DNA of 64,000 nt, from positions 372,001-436,000 of the forward strand of contig FMBT01000297.1 of NCBI GenBank assembly GCA_900095095.1, written 5' to 3'. Positions 10,675 through 22,714 of the stretch are shown here, in pieces. Made by a program: the position numbers and the translations under genes. This DNA is from Fragilariopsis cylindrus CCMP1102 (lineage: Eukaryota > Bacillariophyta > Bacillariophyceae > Bacillariales > Bacillariaceae). Under the pieces are notes generated by a model. It made no database searches. It saw nothing but the letters and a program-made list of their open reading frames with translations, and had not been told where the DNA came from. Each line of letters begins with the position of its first letter. Position 1 is the first letter of the stretch.

Positions 10675-13600
10675 ATGGCATCCATTAACAAGCTTTCTGT
10701 TCGTGGTATCCGATCCTTTTCACCTGAAGATGCCGAACAAGTCTTGGAATTTTACATGCCGTTGACCGTCATTGTGGGTGAGTGATTTGATTTGATTTGA
10801 TTTGATGTTGATTTGATTTGTTTTGATTTGATTTGATTTGATGTTGTGTGACGTTTAAGTGTGAAAATTCAAAGTACGGTTGCATTTTAAATATTAAATT
10901 GTTCACCATTATTTATTTCTATTCTAAATTTCCTTCCTCTCTGAACCATCTGTAGGTGCCAATGGGTAAGTGATTTGATTGTGTGACGTTCAGTATACCG
11001 GTATTTATTTTTTGTCCTCCGAATCCGATTTCTTCCTCTTTATTAATACTAGTAGCTCATAAAATCACCTCTCTCTCTCTCTCTCTCCAATAATTATCTG
11101 TACTCCTTTCACTTTTTTTACTTTTTATCATTATTTTCTAGATGTGGAAAAACAACCATCATTGAAGCACTAAAATTCGCTGTGTGTGGGGCGTTGCCAC
11201 CAGGAAAAAATGCCGGTCAAGCATTTGTGCATGATCCAAAAAGTATCGGATCGACGTCCGTGAAAGCAAATCTCAAATTGCGTTTCACGGCTCATGGAGG
11301 TAAATCGATGGTGATTGTCCGATCCATGGAGGTTACACAGAAAAAAACGACCATGACCTTCAAACAACTGGATGGTAATTTACGTACCGTAAATAATACT
11401 GGTGAAAGGATCGCAATGAGTCATAAATGTACGGAACTGGATCGACAAATTCCATTAATGTTAGGTGTATCCAAAGCGATATTAGAAAATGTTGTCTTCT
11501 GTCATCAAGAGGATGCATCCTGGCCACTTCAGGAGGGAGCAGTATTAAAGAAAAAATTCGATGACATCTTCGATTCGACACGGTATACGAAAGCTCTGGA
11601 TGTTTTTTCAAAAGCGAAGAAAGAATACGTATTGAAGGCGAAGGATCACAAGGCGGACGTGGCGAATTAAAATCACACCGACACGCCGCTGTTGGTTTTC
11701 GAAGGGAACTGACAATATTCAATGAACAAATAGAAGACCTCGAAGATCAATTGACTACAGGACAACAGGCATTGACGGAAAACAATCAAGAAAAAGAGAA
11801 GGTACAACAAAAGATGGACTTCGTCGAAGATATTGAAGCGAAGAAGGATACGAAACAAAGACAAAATATGACGGAAGCGGCGACTGTTAGCACTATACGA
11901 AGAATGTTGAAAGAGGACCTATCGGAGCAGTGCGATGAAAAGGAACTCTACAAGCGACTCAAAACGTTTGATGCACAAAAGGAATCATTCGAAGAGCAGA
12001 AACGAGAATTGGAAGATCAAGAAGAGAAAATATCACAACGTATCGAAGAAATTCGAAATCTGCAAACCGAACAACAATCGAAGATTGGTCGTCTTCAAGC
12101 GGGCAGAGAATCACACTCCAGAAACTTGCGTGTACGATACGAGAAGATGGTGGAATTTGGGAAAACATATGGATTAGAAGAGGTCGTTACTCAAATTTCT
12201 CAGAATTCGCAACTACTTCTGATTGGCAGTGCCGGCGGCGGTGGTGGTAATACACAAGATACCTCCTATTATTCACACCGGCACACTCAGGGTGACGACG
12301 CCTCCACTGTTTTTGGTTCACCTGCGCGAGGAGGAGGAGAGCTAACATCGTCATCGGTAGAAGGAGGTGCTATCCTTGAAATTTCGCGAGAGGATATGAA
12401 TGAGTATTTCAAAGCTGTTCGAAGCAAAGAAGAGGAACTGCAGGACCAACTCGCTTCGCAGAAGAATATGATGCGGGAAGAAGAAGATGCATTGAATAAT
12501 GAACTGTCTGATCTTAAGGGGAAAGTGAAAGCCATCGAAAGCCATAAGATTCGTCTGATTGAGGAAGAATCGGCCACGAGAAAAGAACTTGGAGATATCC
12601 GTACAAAGAGTCAATTAGGTGTGTAGTGTGTAGTGTGTAGTGCGTGCGTGTGCGTGCGTGTAAATTAACCGCGTATGTTGTCACATATTTTTTCATTACA
12701 TCTAGATTGTGCCTGCGTGTCACTCTTCATGTTTAATTTCCATCTCTCTCCCAAGCGCACACCCCTAACACGTAATGCTTTCTCTTTTTCGCATTAAATA
12801 TGTACTATTTTAATTCTTCATTTGCAGGACCGAAGCTACGCAAGTCTACTCTGGATGATACCAGAAGAAATACAGAGGTGGAAGCAAAAAAGAGAGACGA
12901 AGCAAACGCAAATCCAAGACGGAAAGACATCCCAATTGAAATCACTAGTCTTACCAACAAGATAGACGACATCAAAATCACTATCGAACACGACAAGACT
13001 GTCCAACAGGATCTTCGTCGAACAATGGAGACCCAAAGTTCCATCGACCAAAAGAAGGAGCAATGTCGTTCAGACCTTGAAGAATTGAACATTAAACTTG
13101 CCGATTACAAATTCCAATTACAGGCCTACAAAATAACTCCCCCGCCACACACTCTTCCTGGGGACGATACCGACAAAAGGGGAGAAGAGCTTAAACAGTT
13201 GATTGAAAAGATAGGTGACGAAATCAATTGTAAATTCGAAGACAGGGAAAGAGAATTGAACAAAAACCAAGACGCTGCAAGACGAATCGAGGCGGTTGTT
13301 TTAGAAAAGAGAGCTTTACTGAGTCATAACCTTCAATCCAGTCGCACTTTGCGCCAGAAACTTGTTGGGTTACAGCAAAGTATCGAAAAGACGAAGCAGG
13401 TAGTCGAACATCTCCGTTCCTTTGAATCACGCGATCTCAAAATACCGACACCGGTTTCCATCACGGAGACCGACCCTGAAAAATTACTTTCGTACCTTAC
13501 CAAGCGGCTTGAAAAGATTGATAGCGAGTCTACTGATGAGGTCCCACCCGCGATGGTGAAGAAGGTGGTCAAGAAATTATTCACTTTGGCAAAAGTAGAT

Positions 13601-15321
13601 AACGATTTTACCTGTCCTTGCTGTGATCGGGCTTTGGAAGGGGATGACAGAAATCGATTTCAAGAAGCCATGCGTGTGTTAGCTTCCGAAGAGAAATCTA
13701 TACTATACAAAACTGACGAAAGTGCCAACATTGCCAAGGTGAGACTGAAAAACAAGCTTGTTGTTGTCGGCGTACTTTTATCGTGAAAACAAGTTGTTGC
13801 CGTAACTTTTTTGTCGTGTCCACCCCTCTGATTTTTCTAACTTTTACGACTTTCCCCCCTGCCTTAGACTAAGTACAAAGAATGGCATGCTATCGTCAAG
13901 GGATCATCGCGTGATATTTTGGATCATCAACGGCTCGCACAGGAGTTGGAAGATTTGGATAAAAATGCTAGTGGTTTTGACGTTGTCGTCCGCGAGCGCC
14001 AAACTGAGCTGGAAAAGGTAAAGACAACCGTGAGCAGCATGGAAACCGACGTGAAGGACTTACGCGAGCTTGACGATGCTAGGAAAATTTGGACGGCTGA
14101 TGCTATGCGTATTGCGTTACAGCGTGATACAGTCAATCAAAAGGAAGCAGATTTCCAACTTATGAATTCTGATGTCAAAGGACGCGACTTGAAACAGGTG
14201 GAGGCAGAGCTTTTGGATATGAGCTCGAAAAAAGATGAATATACCGACAAGATCACGAAGCTGAACGCAGAACTAACTACCATTAATGATAATGTGACTA
14301 ATTATTCGGTCAGTGCAACCCGTTTCGAAAAGCAATTGAGAGGTATGGAAGCCAAATACGAAGAAGAACTGAAAAACGACGAGAGAAAGGACGAGCTAAA
14401 TAAGAAGTATGCTAAAATGAAAGCCGAACAAGACACGCTGTTCAATCAAATCGCGCCTTTGCAACAGCGCATTCAGAAAAAAGAGAGTGATAAGGATCGC
14501 GCACGGAAGCATGCTGAAGACGAGGAGAATCTTTTCTCTAGTACTTTGAATTCGTTCAACAATGATGTAACAGCATTACAGAGTATTGTCGATTCGATTG
14601 AAGATTATGATAAAACTAACTCTCAAGATGACATAAACAAGATCGAGGAAGAGAAAAAGAAATTAATTGAAAAATCTGAGGCAAAAATGGATGTACGTAT
14701 ACATACTCTACACTCATATCTATATCGCTCATATGCCTTTCTGTACCCGCATTTCTTCTTCATGATCGTATCCTCACTTATAATGCGTCACTCACTCTTC
14801 TGTCTCTCTTTCCTTTTCTATACAAAATAAATATAATATAGGAGCTCAAGAAATTACGACCTGATATAAAACGATTAGCGGAAATTGTTGATAATCAGCA
14901 ACAACAGAAACAAAATCTTGAGGAAAATATCACGTTAGTCCAATCTCTTCAGAAGATCAAATTGTATAACAAGGAATTGAAGGAGATCAAGACAGAACTT
15001 TCACAACATGAAAGCTTAAATAGTCTAGAGAGGGATCTTCAGAGTCTTGGAAAGCAGAACAACGGACTTATTGAGAGTAAAGCACGACTGGAAGGAAGGC
15101 GTGGAGAAGTCATAGACAATCAGCGTGCATTGAAACGAAAACTCCAGGCAAAAGAGTATCGGGATGTAGAAGAACAGTTTCGGAAAGCTTCGATTAGACA
15201 AGATACCACGGGTAAGTGCTATGGTGTTTTAGACGACATACGTTGATCGACGATCCTTGCGCTGATCTTGGTACGATATTGTATTATTAGTATTCAATTT
15301 CTCTCCCTCCCTCCCTCCCTC

Positions 15322-15358
<37 letters not shown>

Positions 15359-16112
15359 ATATTGCATTCTAATCTTACCATCGCATCTCCGAAGAAATGG
15401 CGGTCAAAGATATCGAAAAGTACCATTCGGCTTTGGACAAAGCGTTACAACAATTCCATAAAAACAAGATTACTGACATTAACACAATTATCAGAGATCT
15501 TTGGACTCTTACCTACAAGGGTGAAGATATAAGTAATATTAAGATAGTTTCGGGAAAAGGAACTGGGACGTCAAGTCGTTCGTATAACTACAGAGTTGTC
15601 ATGTCGAAGGGAGGATCTAATGAGATGGATATGAGAGGACGGTGTAGTGCAGGGCAGCGAGTCCTCGCATCTATCGTTATTCGTTTGGCCCTCGGTAAGT
15701 TCTCGTTTTGTTTTGGGATGCATTAGAATATTGTCATTGTCATTGTGATATTTATCAGTAACTCACTTGAATAATGTTTATTGTATTTTTCTCATCCTTC
15801 ACAGCGGAAACATTCTGTGTCAAGTTCGGGTGTATTGCGCTGGACGAGCCCACCGTCAATTTGGACTATAACAATAAGAAGGGTCTTGCCATTGCTCTTG
15901 CCCAGATCATTGCATCTAGGTCTCAGCAAAGCAACTTCCAGTTGGTTCTGATCACGCACGATGAAGACTTTGTCTTGATGATGAAGAATGAATTACAAAC
16001 ACAATCAAATGTGAGTATGCCCGAGAAATACTTCCAGATTAGAAGAGAGTTGGGATTAGATGGGAAATATTATTCAAAGATTGATGCAATTGATTGGGAG
16101 GAACTTTTATAG
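10675..16112 (+). CDS. RAD50: DNA double-strand break repair ATPase RAD50
   Basis: SMC-like ATPase of the MRE11-RAD50-NBS1 complex, which tethers and processes DNA ends. Exons read as 10675-10777, 10956-10965, 11142-12618, 12828-13738, 13868-14692, 14842-15211, 15395-15694 and 15805-16112; all have GT-AG borders and matching phases, giving about 1,435 residues. The Walker A loop GANGCGKTT (about residues 35-43) is split by two introns around a 10-nt microexon. The Q-loop region shows [13 protein letters not shown]. Long coiled coils flank the zinc hook CPCC at 13613-13624 (about residue 792). The ABC signature is [11 protein letters not shown], and Walker B plus D-loop is [10 protein letters not shown], with Val where Thr is usual. 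One base appears missing near 11667, before [16 protein letters not shown]. Confidence 0.95.
10783..10842. repeat. (TTTGA)n tandem repeat in RAD50 intron 1
   Basis: Imperfect pentanucleotide array starting a few bases after the intron 1 donor. Intron 2 begins with a closely similar stretch (GTAAGTGATTTGATT, then TGTGTGACGTT), so the two introns may be related by duplication. Confidence 0.8.
10956..10965 (+). other. RAD50: RAD50 10-nt microexon coding part of Walker A
   Basis: The bases GTGCCAATGG sit between a TGTAG acceptor and a GTAAGTG donor. Joined to the G ending exon 1 and the A opening exon 3 they restore the codons for Gly-Ala-Asn-Gly in the invariant ATP-binding loop. Without this exon the P-loop would be lost and the frame would change. 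Confidence 0.9.
15303..15355. repeat. (CTCC)n-(CA)n compound microsatellite in RAD50 intron
   Basis: A CTCC-type run followed directly by about 15 CA dinucleotides, inside the intron between 15212 and 15394. Confidence 0.9.
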
Positions 16113-16635
16113 ATCAGTTGTGATACAAATAGAAATCGTCCGTCGAGCATCACCATTATTATTCATTTGATCTCCCAATGATATGCCTTGTACGGAATAT
16201 AGGGTACATAACAGAATAACAAGGGAAAAGTACTTATAATAGAAAGATGCTGCTGAAGTTTATCTTGGGACGGATATCTTATCTAATGCTTCTTTGCTGT
16301 TCAGATTATGTATATTTTATGATACGGAAACATGAAAAAAAATAATGAAAGAAAAAAATTGGGATTTGTCATCGTGCCCTTACAGTATTACAATACTAAC
16401 TCTTAAATATAAAGCATGCTTAAAACGAAATTTCCTTTATTTTGTAGAATAAATTACAGACAAATGATTGAATCCCATTTTTACTGATCCGGCATAAATA
16501 TCTAAGTGCTGTAGTGTATAACAAGATATCTTGCCGTATTAATACTGTGAAACCAATTATTTAGACATTTATATATTACGAAGAAGGTTGTTTTCATCCT
16601 TGTCTGTCGAATACCACGAGCAAGTGAATTCGTTT
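16113..16635. other. Convergent intergenic region
   Basis: 3' region shared by RAD50 and the sulfotransferase gene. AT-rich; no gene or repeat recognised. Confidence 0.4.
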
Positions 16636-19091
16636 TCAATGCTCCATAACATATACCTTTTTACTTGTAAAATTAAGGTACTCGTTTTCATAATCGGCTT
16701 TGTAGAAAGCATCAAGAAGTTTGTCTGCTGTTGGACTGTACCTTCCCAATGAGTCGTGAACACTTGCAAAGGCATTTTCGTCTTTGATAAAGATTGGTTC
16801 CTTACCATCACTACCCCAACCATTTTCACCAATCAGTTCCCATGCACCAATTTTCGATAAAAGTTTCTCAGAATCGATATGTATATCTTCTATCTTTCCT
16901 ATGAAATTAATGTATGACCACCATCTTTTATCAAAGCGTTCCGAAAATGGTGCCCAATTAATTGAAAAACACATTTGCATCAGTTCAATAAATGATGGCA
17001 TATCGTCAAGAGCAGAGGAACAACCAGGTCGATGGGGACAACATCGATTTTCTACATGTTCTCTATTGCGTGACATATGATAAAAGATAGATAAAAACCG
17101 ATCCTTAGGAGACCGAACAAAGATTGCTTTCGTCCATTCTGGATTTGTCATCATATCTTCAGCTTGTTTCAATGGGAAATCGTACAGATATTTAAGACCG
17201 TTTCGTTCCGGATCATGTGGAAGACCCTTCGGACCACCAATATCTTTCCAATCATCAAGTTGTTCCATTCGTCGGAATGATTGTTTCCATTTTGTAGCAG
17301 CAATATACGGTAACGTGAAGAATATTAACTTATATTTTTCTACCACAATTGGTGCTGCATCCCAATCATCACGTCTGTATATAGTATCACTCGACTTAAG
17401 GACTTTACCATCAATGACGGGTTGAGTTAAATTCACAATTTTAAAATTAAATAATTCATTCTTATAATCACTAGCGTAAAACTTCTCAACGAGTCGTTCC
17501 TTTTCAGGATTGTACCATTGATGAATTTTATTACTTGATCCTGTTGCGTGACTTTGAGTTGATGATCCAGATGATGATGATGGTGATGAACCTTGTACGA
17601 TCGATTCATTCCGGTATGGTCCCCAACCCGTCTGACCATATTTTTCCCATGCACCTACACGTTTTAGTAACTTTTCTGTATCGTCCTTCATGTTTGACAT
17701 GTGACCAACAAAGTCAATATACTTCCAGTACTTACTTCCATTCGCTCATGCTGTGGAACTAAAAAGTAGCAAAACATACAAGTAAGAAATAATGAGATTA
17801 ATGAATGAATGAATGCATCGAGGAAGGAGATTTTTTTGAATTCAAGTTACCGGTATCGCGAATTTGACCATACAGTATCTTCGAGAGATTTTTCTACTGT
17901 TTTGATGATGATGGCACAGTAATACTTACTCCAATGAACATCATGACATTCTTCAATGGTCGATAGAAATCCTTCTACTGTTGTTATTCTTTCATTACAT
18001 TCTTTAAATAATGTGCAACATGGTCGATCTTCAAGCCACTTTATACCGAATTCACTTCTCCGCGCATCCCAGATTTCCTCTTGACAATTTTGTACTAATA
18101 CCTTTTCTAGATTCATAACAAAAGAATTGTTGTTATTAGTATTGTCGTAGTTATTGATTTTACATTGCATTGCATCCGTACAACATTCTTTCGTTATAAA
18201 TAACCATAATTTGAAATAGCCTTATCGAGGAATGCACTTAAAAAGCGTTCTTTTGGATCTCGAACGAAAATTGCTCTTGTCCAATCTGGAGATGTCATCA
18301 TTTCACTAGCTTCCTGTAAGGAATAATCTGATAAATATGTTAGATTATTATATTCTGGATTGTGTGGTAACCCTAAAATACTATCTTGATTGTCCCAATC
18401 TATTACACCCTGTATACGCCGAAATAAAAATTTAAATGTAGTACATGCAACCTTTGGTACACTAAAAAATAATAATTTATATTCCTTCACCACAATAGGT
18501 GCACAATCATAACATGGTGCACAATCATAACATGGTGATGAACTGTATATGTAATCATTTTTATTCACAATAAATTCATTATCACTATCATTTTTATTAT
18601 CATCATTCGTTGTGGTTGTTTTAGGGTGAGACATAACCTCCCCATCGTTCATCCCCGAACTTGATACTTGTCGAGGTTGATTTAGTTTTGCCGTCTGCCG
18701 TGCCCATGACGAAGTTCGACGACGATGATATTGTCGTCGACGTCGTCGTCGAGGATGATTCTTGTTTTCCCGTCATTGTTCTCGATGACGACGACGACGA
18801 TGACGGTGTTGTTTTTATTGAATCTATTGCAGTTACTGGAACTGAAAAATGATCATGTACATAAGTTGACGATGACGATGACGTTGCAGCATCATCGTCA
18901 AACAAATTAATAAGACTCATATTAAGATAATTCATAACAGCCAGGGAAATTAGAATACCAACTGTTAGTAGATCTTTTATTATCGTGTATATGCTATAGC
19001 CTTTGCTCCTACAACTGCAGCTACTGCTACTGGAAGCACGAACACGTCTATTATTATTATTGGTGTTGTTGTTATTAATTGCATCCATCAT
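16636..19091 (-). CDS. Type II membrane protein with two tandem sulfotransferase domains
   Basis: Reads as one locus of about 760 residues: a short cytosolic tail, a membrane anchor (LLTVGILISLAVMNYL), a Ser/Thr-rich stem and two Sulfotransfer_2-like domains. This is the Golgi topology of carbohydrate sulfotransferases, which move sulfate from PAPS to glycans. Domain 1 (about 17700-18540) has the 5'-PAPS site SVPKVACTTFK and 3'-site FVRDPKERFLSAF. Domain 2 (about 16640-17400) has LPYIAATKWK and FVRSPKDRFLSIF. Each is followed by a similar tail (EKLLxRxGAWExxGxxGWG). An intron at 17759-17929 lies inside domain 1. Frame breaks near 18640, 18180 and 17725 are single-base. In domain 2 Tyr replaces the Lys of the PAPS-binding PK motif, so its activity is doubtful. 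An 18-bp perfect tandem duplication at 18498-18533 encodes repeated CYDCAP. Confidence 0.75.
18498..18533. repeat. 18-bp perfect tandem duplication in the stem of the sulfotransferase
   Basis: Two adjacent identical 18-bp units encode CYDCAP twice on the minus strand, immediately before domain 1. In-frame and probably recent. Confidence 0.9.
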
Positions 19092-19289
19092 CGTCGTCGT
19101 TATTTGTAATAAAGGAGGATATTCTTCTTAAGCTTGCTAGGAAAATCAACGATATCAGATGGTTATGCAACAATTATTGAATGAATAAATGAATGAATGT
19201 CAATCGGATTAGTACTGTAGTAGGTCTGTAAAGCTTCTAAGGACCTAGTCCACAACCTTGCTTGAATCGTGAAATTTGGATTGCCTTCC

Positions 19290-19312
19290 AATCGACCAAA
19301 CTTTGGTCGATT
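19290..19312. repeat. Perfect inverted repeat, 11-bp arms with one central base
   Basis: AATCGACCAAA and its exact reverse complement TTTGGTCGATT flank a single C. Length and perfection suggest a protein-binding site or a small hairpin, but nothing links it to a known regulator. Confidence 0.7.
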
Positions 19313-19370
19313 ACAATGGATAAGAAAGAAAAAAGAGGTGGAGATTTTGGGCTGTATACTCAATATTAGG

Positions 19371-19465
19371 ATGGATCGATTACTAATAATGGATACCGTA
19401 CCTCAATGGAACGATCGGTTGATAAGAATGGATCGGTTATTAAGAATGGATACCGTACTTCGATG
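19371..19465. repeat. Imperfect direct repeat with 57-bp spacing
   Basis: Two 38-bp copies begin ATGGATCG at 19371 and 19428 and share GGATACCGTAC. Flanking segments at about 19327 and 19480 (GAA(A/G)GAAAAAAGA, then TTTT(G/A)GGCTGTA) are also similar, so a larger local duplication is likely. Confidence 0.7.
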
Positions 19466-19897
19466 TTACCAACCCGAAGGAAAAAAGACAAATAGACGTG
19501 AAGTAAGAATTTTAGGCTGTAAAACTTACTAAAACAGACTTGGGGAGGATGCGTGACAGACATCTTCAATCTTCGCGAGTTCTCTTTTTTGTTTGTTCGT
19601 TCCTTAATGGGGGGGGCACACCGTACCTCATTTTCTGTTGTCTGCCCCCGTTTACTCGCTTACTGACGTTACAATCACACATCAAAAAAATAGAAAACCA
19701 AAAAGACGGCAATGCATCAACGACACAAACATGACACACCCCACAATAACAGTCATACAGCTCATTGGGCTCATTTATCCTTAACTCCAGGACCATATTC
19801 AACATCTAACTTTTATCGAAGCTCCAGTTTAAGACTACTAGCTAGGTTACAAAGGAAAGCATCATTTTATATATCACCCAGCGAAAGACAAATAACA

Positions 19898-21890
19898 ATG
19901 GAAAGAATGAATCAACATCGACGTCGTGATTGCAACGACAATGTTATTATTGTCTTCTTGGTTTCTGCTTTGATTGCTGCTGTAGCACTCCCGATATCAC
20001 CAGTCGGTGCTTTCCTCCCATCATCATCGTCGTCGTCGTCAACGGCTACCACAAAAAAAACTTCGACGAGAGTACCATGGATGACAACAACAACAACAAG
20101 TACTGTCGCTTATTTTCAGTCTCCATATCGTCCCTCATCGACGTCATCGTCATCATCATCGTCATCGTCGTCATCATCAACCGAATTATCTATGGTATTT
20201 GATTTTTTCAAAGAACGTTCCTCAGAGGGGATTGCACAATTATCAAAATTATCGAATGCTGCATCGAAAGGGAAAATCGGAGAAGGACTAGCCGAGGCTG
20301 CATCGTATACAAAAGTTACCAACGAGGCATTTGCCGATGGATTAGCTAAATCTCGGAATCGATTTTTAAATAATTTTGATGGATTATTTGGTGGCAGTAC
20401 TGCACAACACAGATGAATTATTAGAAGAATTACAAGATGTACTTTTGCAAGCTGATTTAGGTGTTGCAACATCGGACGATATCGTGAATGAAGTTAGATC
20501 ATTAGCATTAGATACAGAAGAAGATGGAGAAGTAGCAGCAGGTGGAAAGAAGAACAAAGAGATCGTATCTCGTGAGGATCTTATGAGTATAATGCGTGGT
20601 GTACTAATCGAAACATTGGATTTTGAAAAGAAAGTACAAAGCCCCACAACCGGATCCACAGCCACTTCAGCGACGACGACGTCGACGGAGGATGATGATA
20701 GTGAAGACAACAATGATAATAGTACTACTACAATTGCTGGTGCATCAGCGATACGATTTGCATCGAAGGCAGATAACATCCCAACAGTATTGTTTGTGAT
20801 GGGTGCAAATGGGATGGGAAAAACAACAACTATTGGCAAATTAGCAAATCGATTACGAGTTGAAGGTAATCAAAAAGTTTTAGTAGCTGCATGTGATACC
20901 TTTAGGGCAGGCGCTGTTGAACAATTACAGATGTGGGCCGATAAAGCTCAAGTGGATTTGATCGGTCCATCCGAAAAAGGTGGATCAACACCAACATCTA
21001 TCATTGGAGATGCATTAGATAAGGCCAAAGCAGAGAACTACGATACTGTATTAGTCGATACGGCAGGACGCCTTAGTAATAACTGGGAACTTAATGAAGA
21101 ATTAGTTAGAATGAAAGAAATGATTCAAGAAAAATTATCTGCTGATCCTGATAACAAACTCAATCCGGATGTTCCACATGAGATATTATTAGTATTGGAT
21201 GCAGCTCAAGGTCGGATGGCATTGGATTCGGCAAGGGTTTGGAATAAGGAACTTGGTTTGACTGGATTAATACTAACAAAGTTAGATGGATCCGCTAGAG
21301 GTGGCAGTGTTGTTGCTATAAGTAGAGATTTAAATGTACCAGTCAAACTAATCGGTGTCGGTGAAGGTATCGACGACTTAAAGGATGTACGTATAAGTTA
21401 CACAGTATATACATATATGATTTTGATGGTGGTGGTGATTTGGACCGATAAGAAGGAGCTGTTTGCTGATTATCGTTTATACTATTTGTGTGTATCCGTT
21501 TTATTATCAGATACTCTTCTCAAATACTCTTTTTATCATCTTTGCTGTTGTCGTTGTCGTTGCTGATGTCTTCTTCCCCCTTGTTTACAGTTCGAAGGAG
21601 AAAAGTTTGTGGATGGTCTGTTGGGTATCGGTTCGGCGGGAGGTAAATCATCAACGGAGGAAGGTAAAGTGTTAGCTTCTAGATTAGAAACTTTGCGGCG
21701 CGAAAGAGCAAAGCGCACGCCAGTCCAGGTGAACAAAAGTACACCAGTTGCAGCTGGTGGTAGTGCGGGTGGAGGCGACGATGATACTGGAACCTTCAAT
21801 CACATCTTTCCACAGGGTGCTGCTGCTCCAAAAAATGCTGGGAGCAAAAGAAGTAATCGAAGGAAGAAAGGTAAAAAAAGCAAACGATAG
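19898..21890 (+). CDS. cpFTSY: Chloroplast signal recognition particle receptor FtsY
   Basis: SRP-receptor GTPase for insertion of thylakoid proteins. The ATG at 19898 opens a signal peptide (VIIVFLVSALIAAVAL) ending VGAF-LPSS, the diatom plastid import motif, followed by a Ser/Thr-rich transit region. The N domain starts at about 20390 (NTDELLEELQDVLLQADLGV). The G domain has G1 GANGMGKTTT, DTFRAGAVEQL, G3 DTAGRLSNN, G4 TKLDGSARGG and G5 LIGVGEGIDDLKDFEGEKFV. An intron at 21387-21590 (GTACGT donor, TTTACAG acceptor) joins DDLKD to FEGEKFVDGLLG. A one-base frame change sits near 20405 between the transit region and the N domain. The C-terminus carries an extra ~70-residue Gly/Ala tail ending in a basic cluster (RRKKGKKSKR), beyond the usual FtsY end. 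Confidence 0.93.
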
Positions 21891-22714
21891 AAATAAAATC
21901 TAATCATTTTGTTTATTTAACTGATGCTATAAAAACGATAGAAATCAATCGAAGAATATGATGCCATCTTCGAATAGCTTCATATCTATCAGCAACATTC
22001 ATCGTTTGGCACCCCAAAATGGCGAGGGAACTGCAATTGTGTACTACTGTAATGCTTGAATGCTCACGATTTTGTCAAAATCAACATTTTACATGAAGGA
22101 TGTGCATCATTCCCGCAATCCGATTCTATTAGAACAAAACGTACGAAATTTTACGTATTTAGAGGAGGTACATTAAAATTTCAAGGTAGCAGAGCGTTGG
22201 TGGCAAAATTTTAGTTTCACTTTTTTCCGTACCTATGTTGTCTCTGCCCGGTGGGGTGTGCAAGTAATAATATTTCACGAGTAGCGCGACATACATTGAA
22301 TGTGTGTAACGACAGTTGAATGAGTATTTAGTTTTGGACAAAGGCTAGAATGACATCAAATTTTGATGGAATCCTCCGATGAGTGCGCTGAGTATTCATC
22401 TTTCCCCTTCCCACATTATGTGACTGGGAGTGTAAAAATGAAAAAATCGTATCACTATAAGTGTGACACTCCATGACCATGCATAAAGGCGCACCCCCGA
22501 AACATTCCACCACATTTTTTTCGACTCATTTAGGTTTTCGCGGAAACCTCTAATCTCTGATCCACGATCCACGTACATTGTACGGATAGAAAGGCTAGCT
22601 AGAAGAACATCGACGAAAGAAAAGTAGCAACAAAATGATCTCACTTTCTACAAAATACCACCCCTTTGGTAACGACATATAAGATAAATTTACAAATCTA
22701 CTCTCTAACATACA
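21891..22714. other. Intergenic region
   Basis: About 820 bp between FtsY and the first Cys-rich membrane protein. Overlapping short ORFs on the minus strand look random. No gene, repeat or RNA recognised. Confidence 0.4.

Larger units (their letters stand above)
19092..19897. other. Divergent intergenic region with palindrome and 57-bp repeat
   Basis: Lies between the sulfotransferase and FtsY genes. It contains the palindrome and tandem repeat listed separately and two TACCGTA motifs. An ORF running into FtsY from 19712 is upstream readthrough in frame, not part of the protein. Confidence 0.5.
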
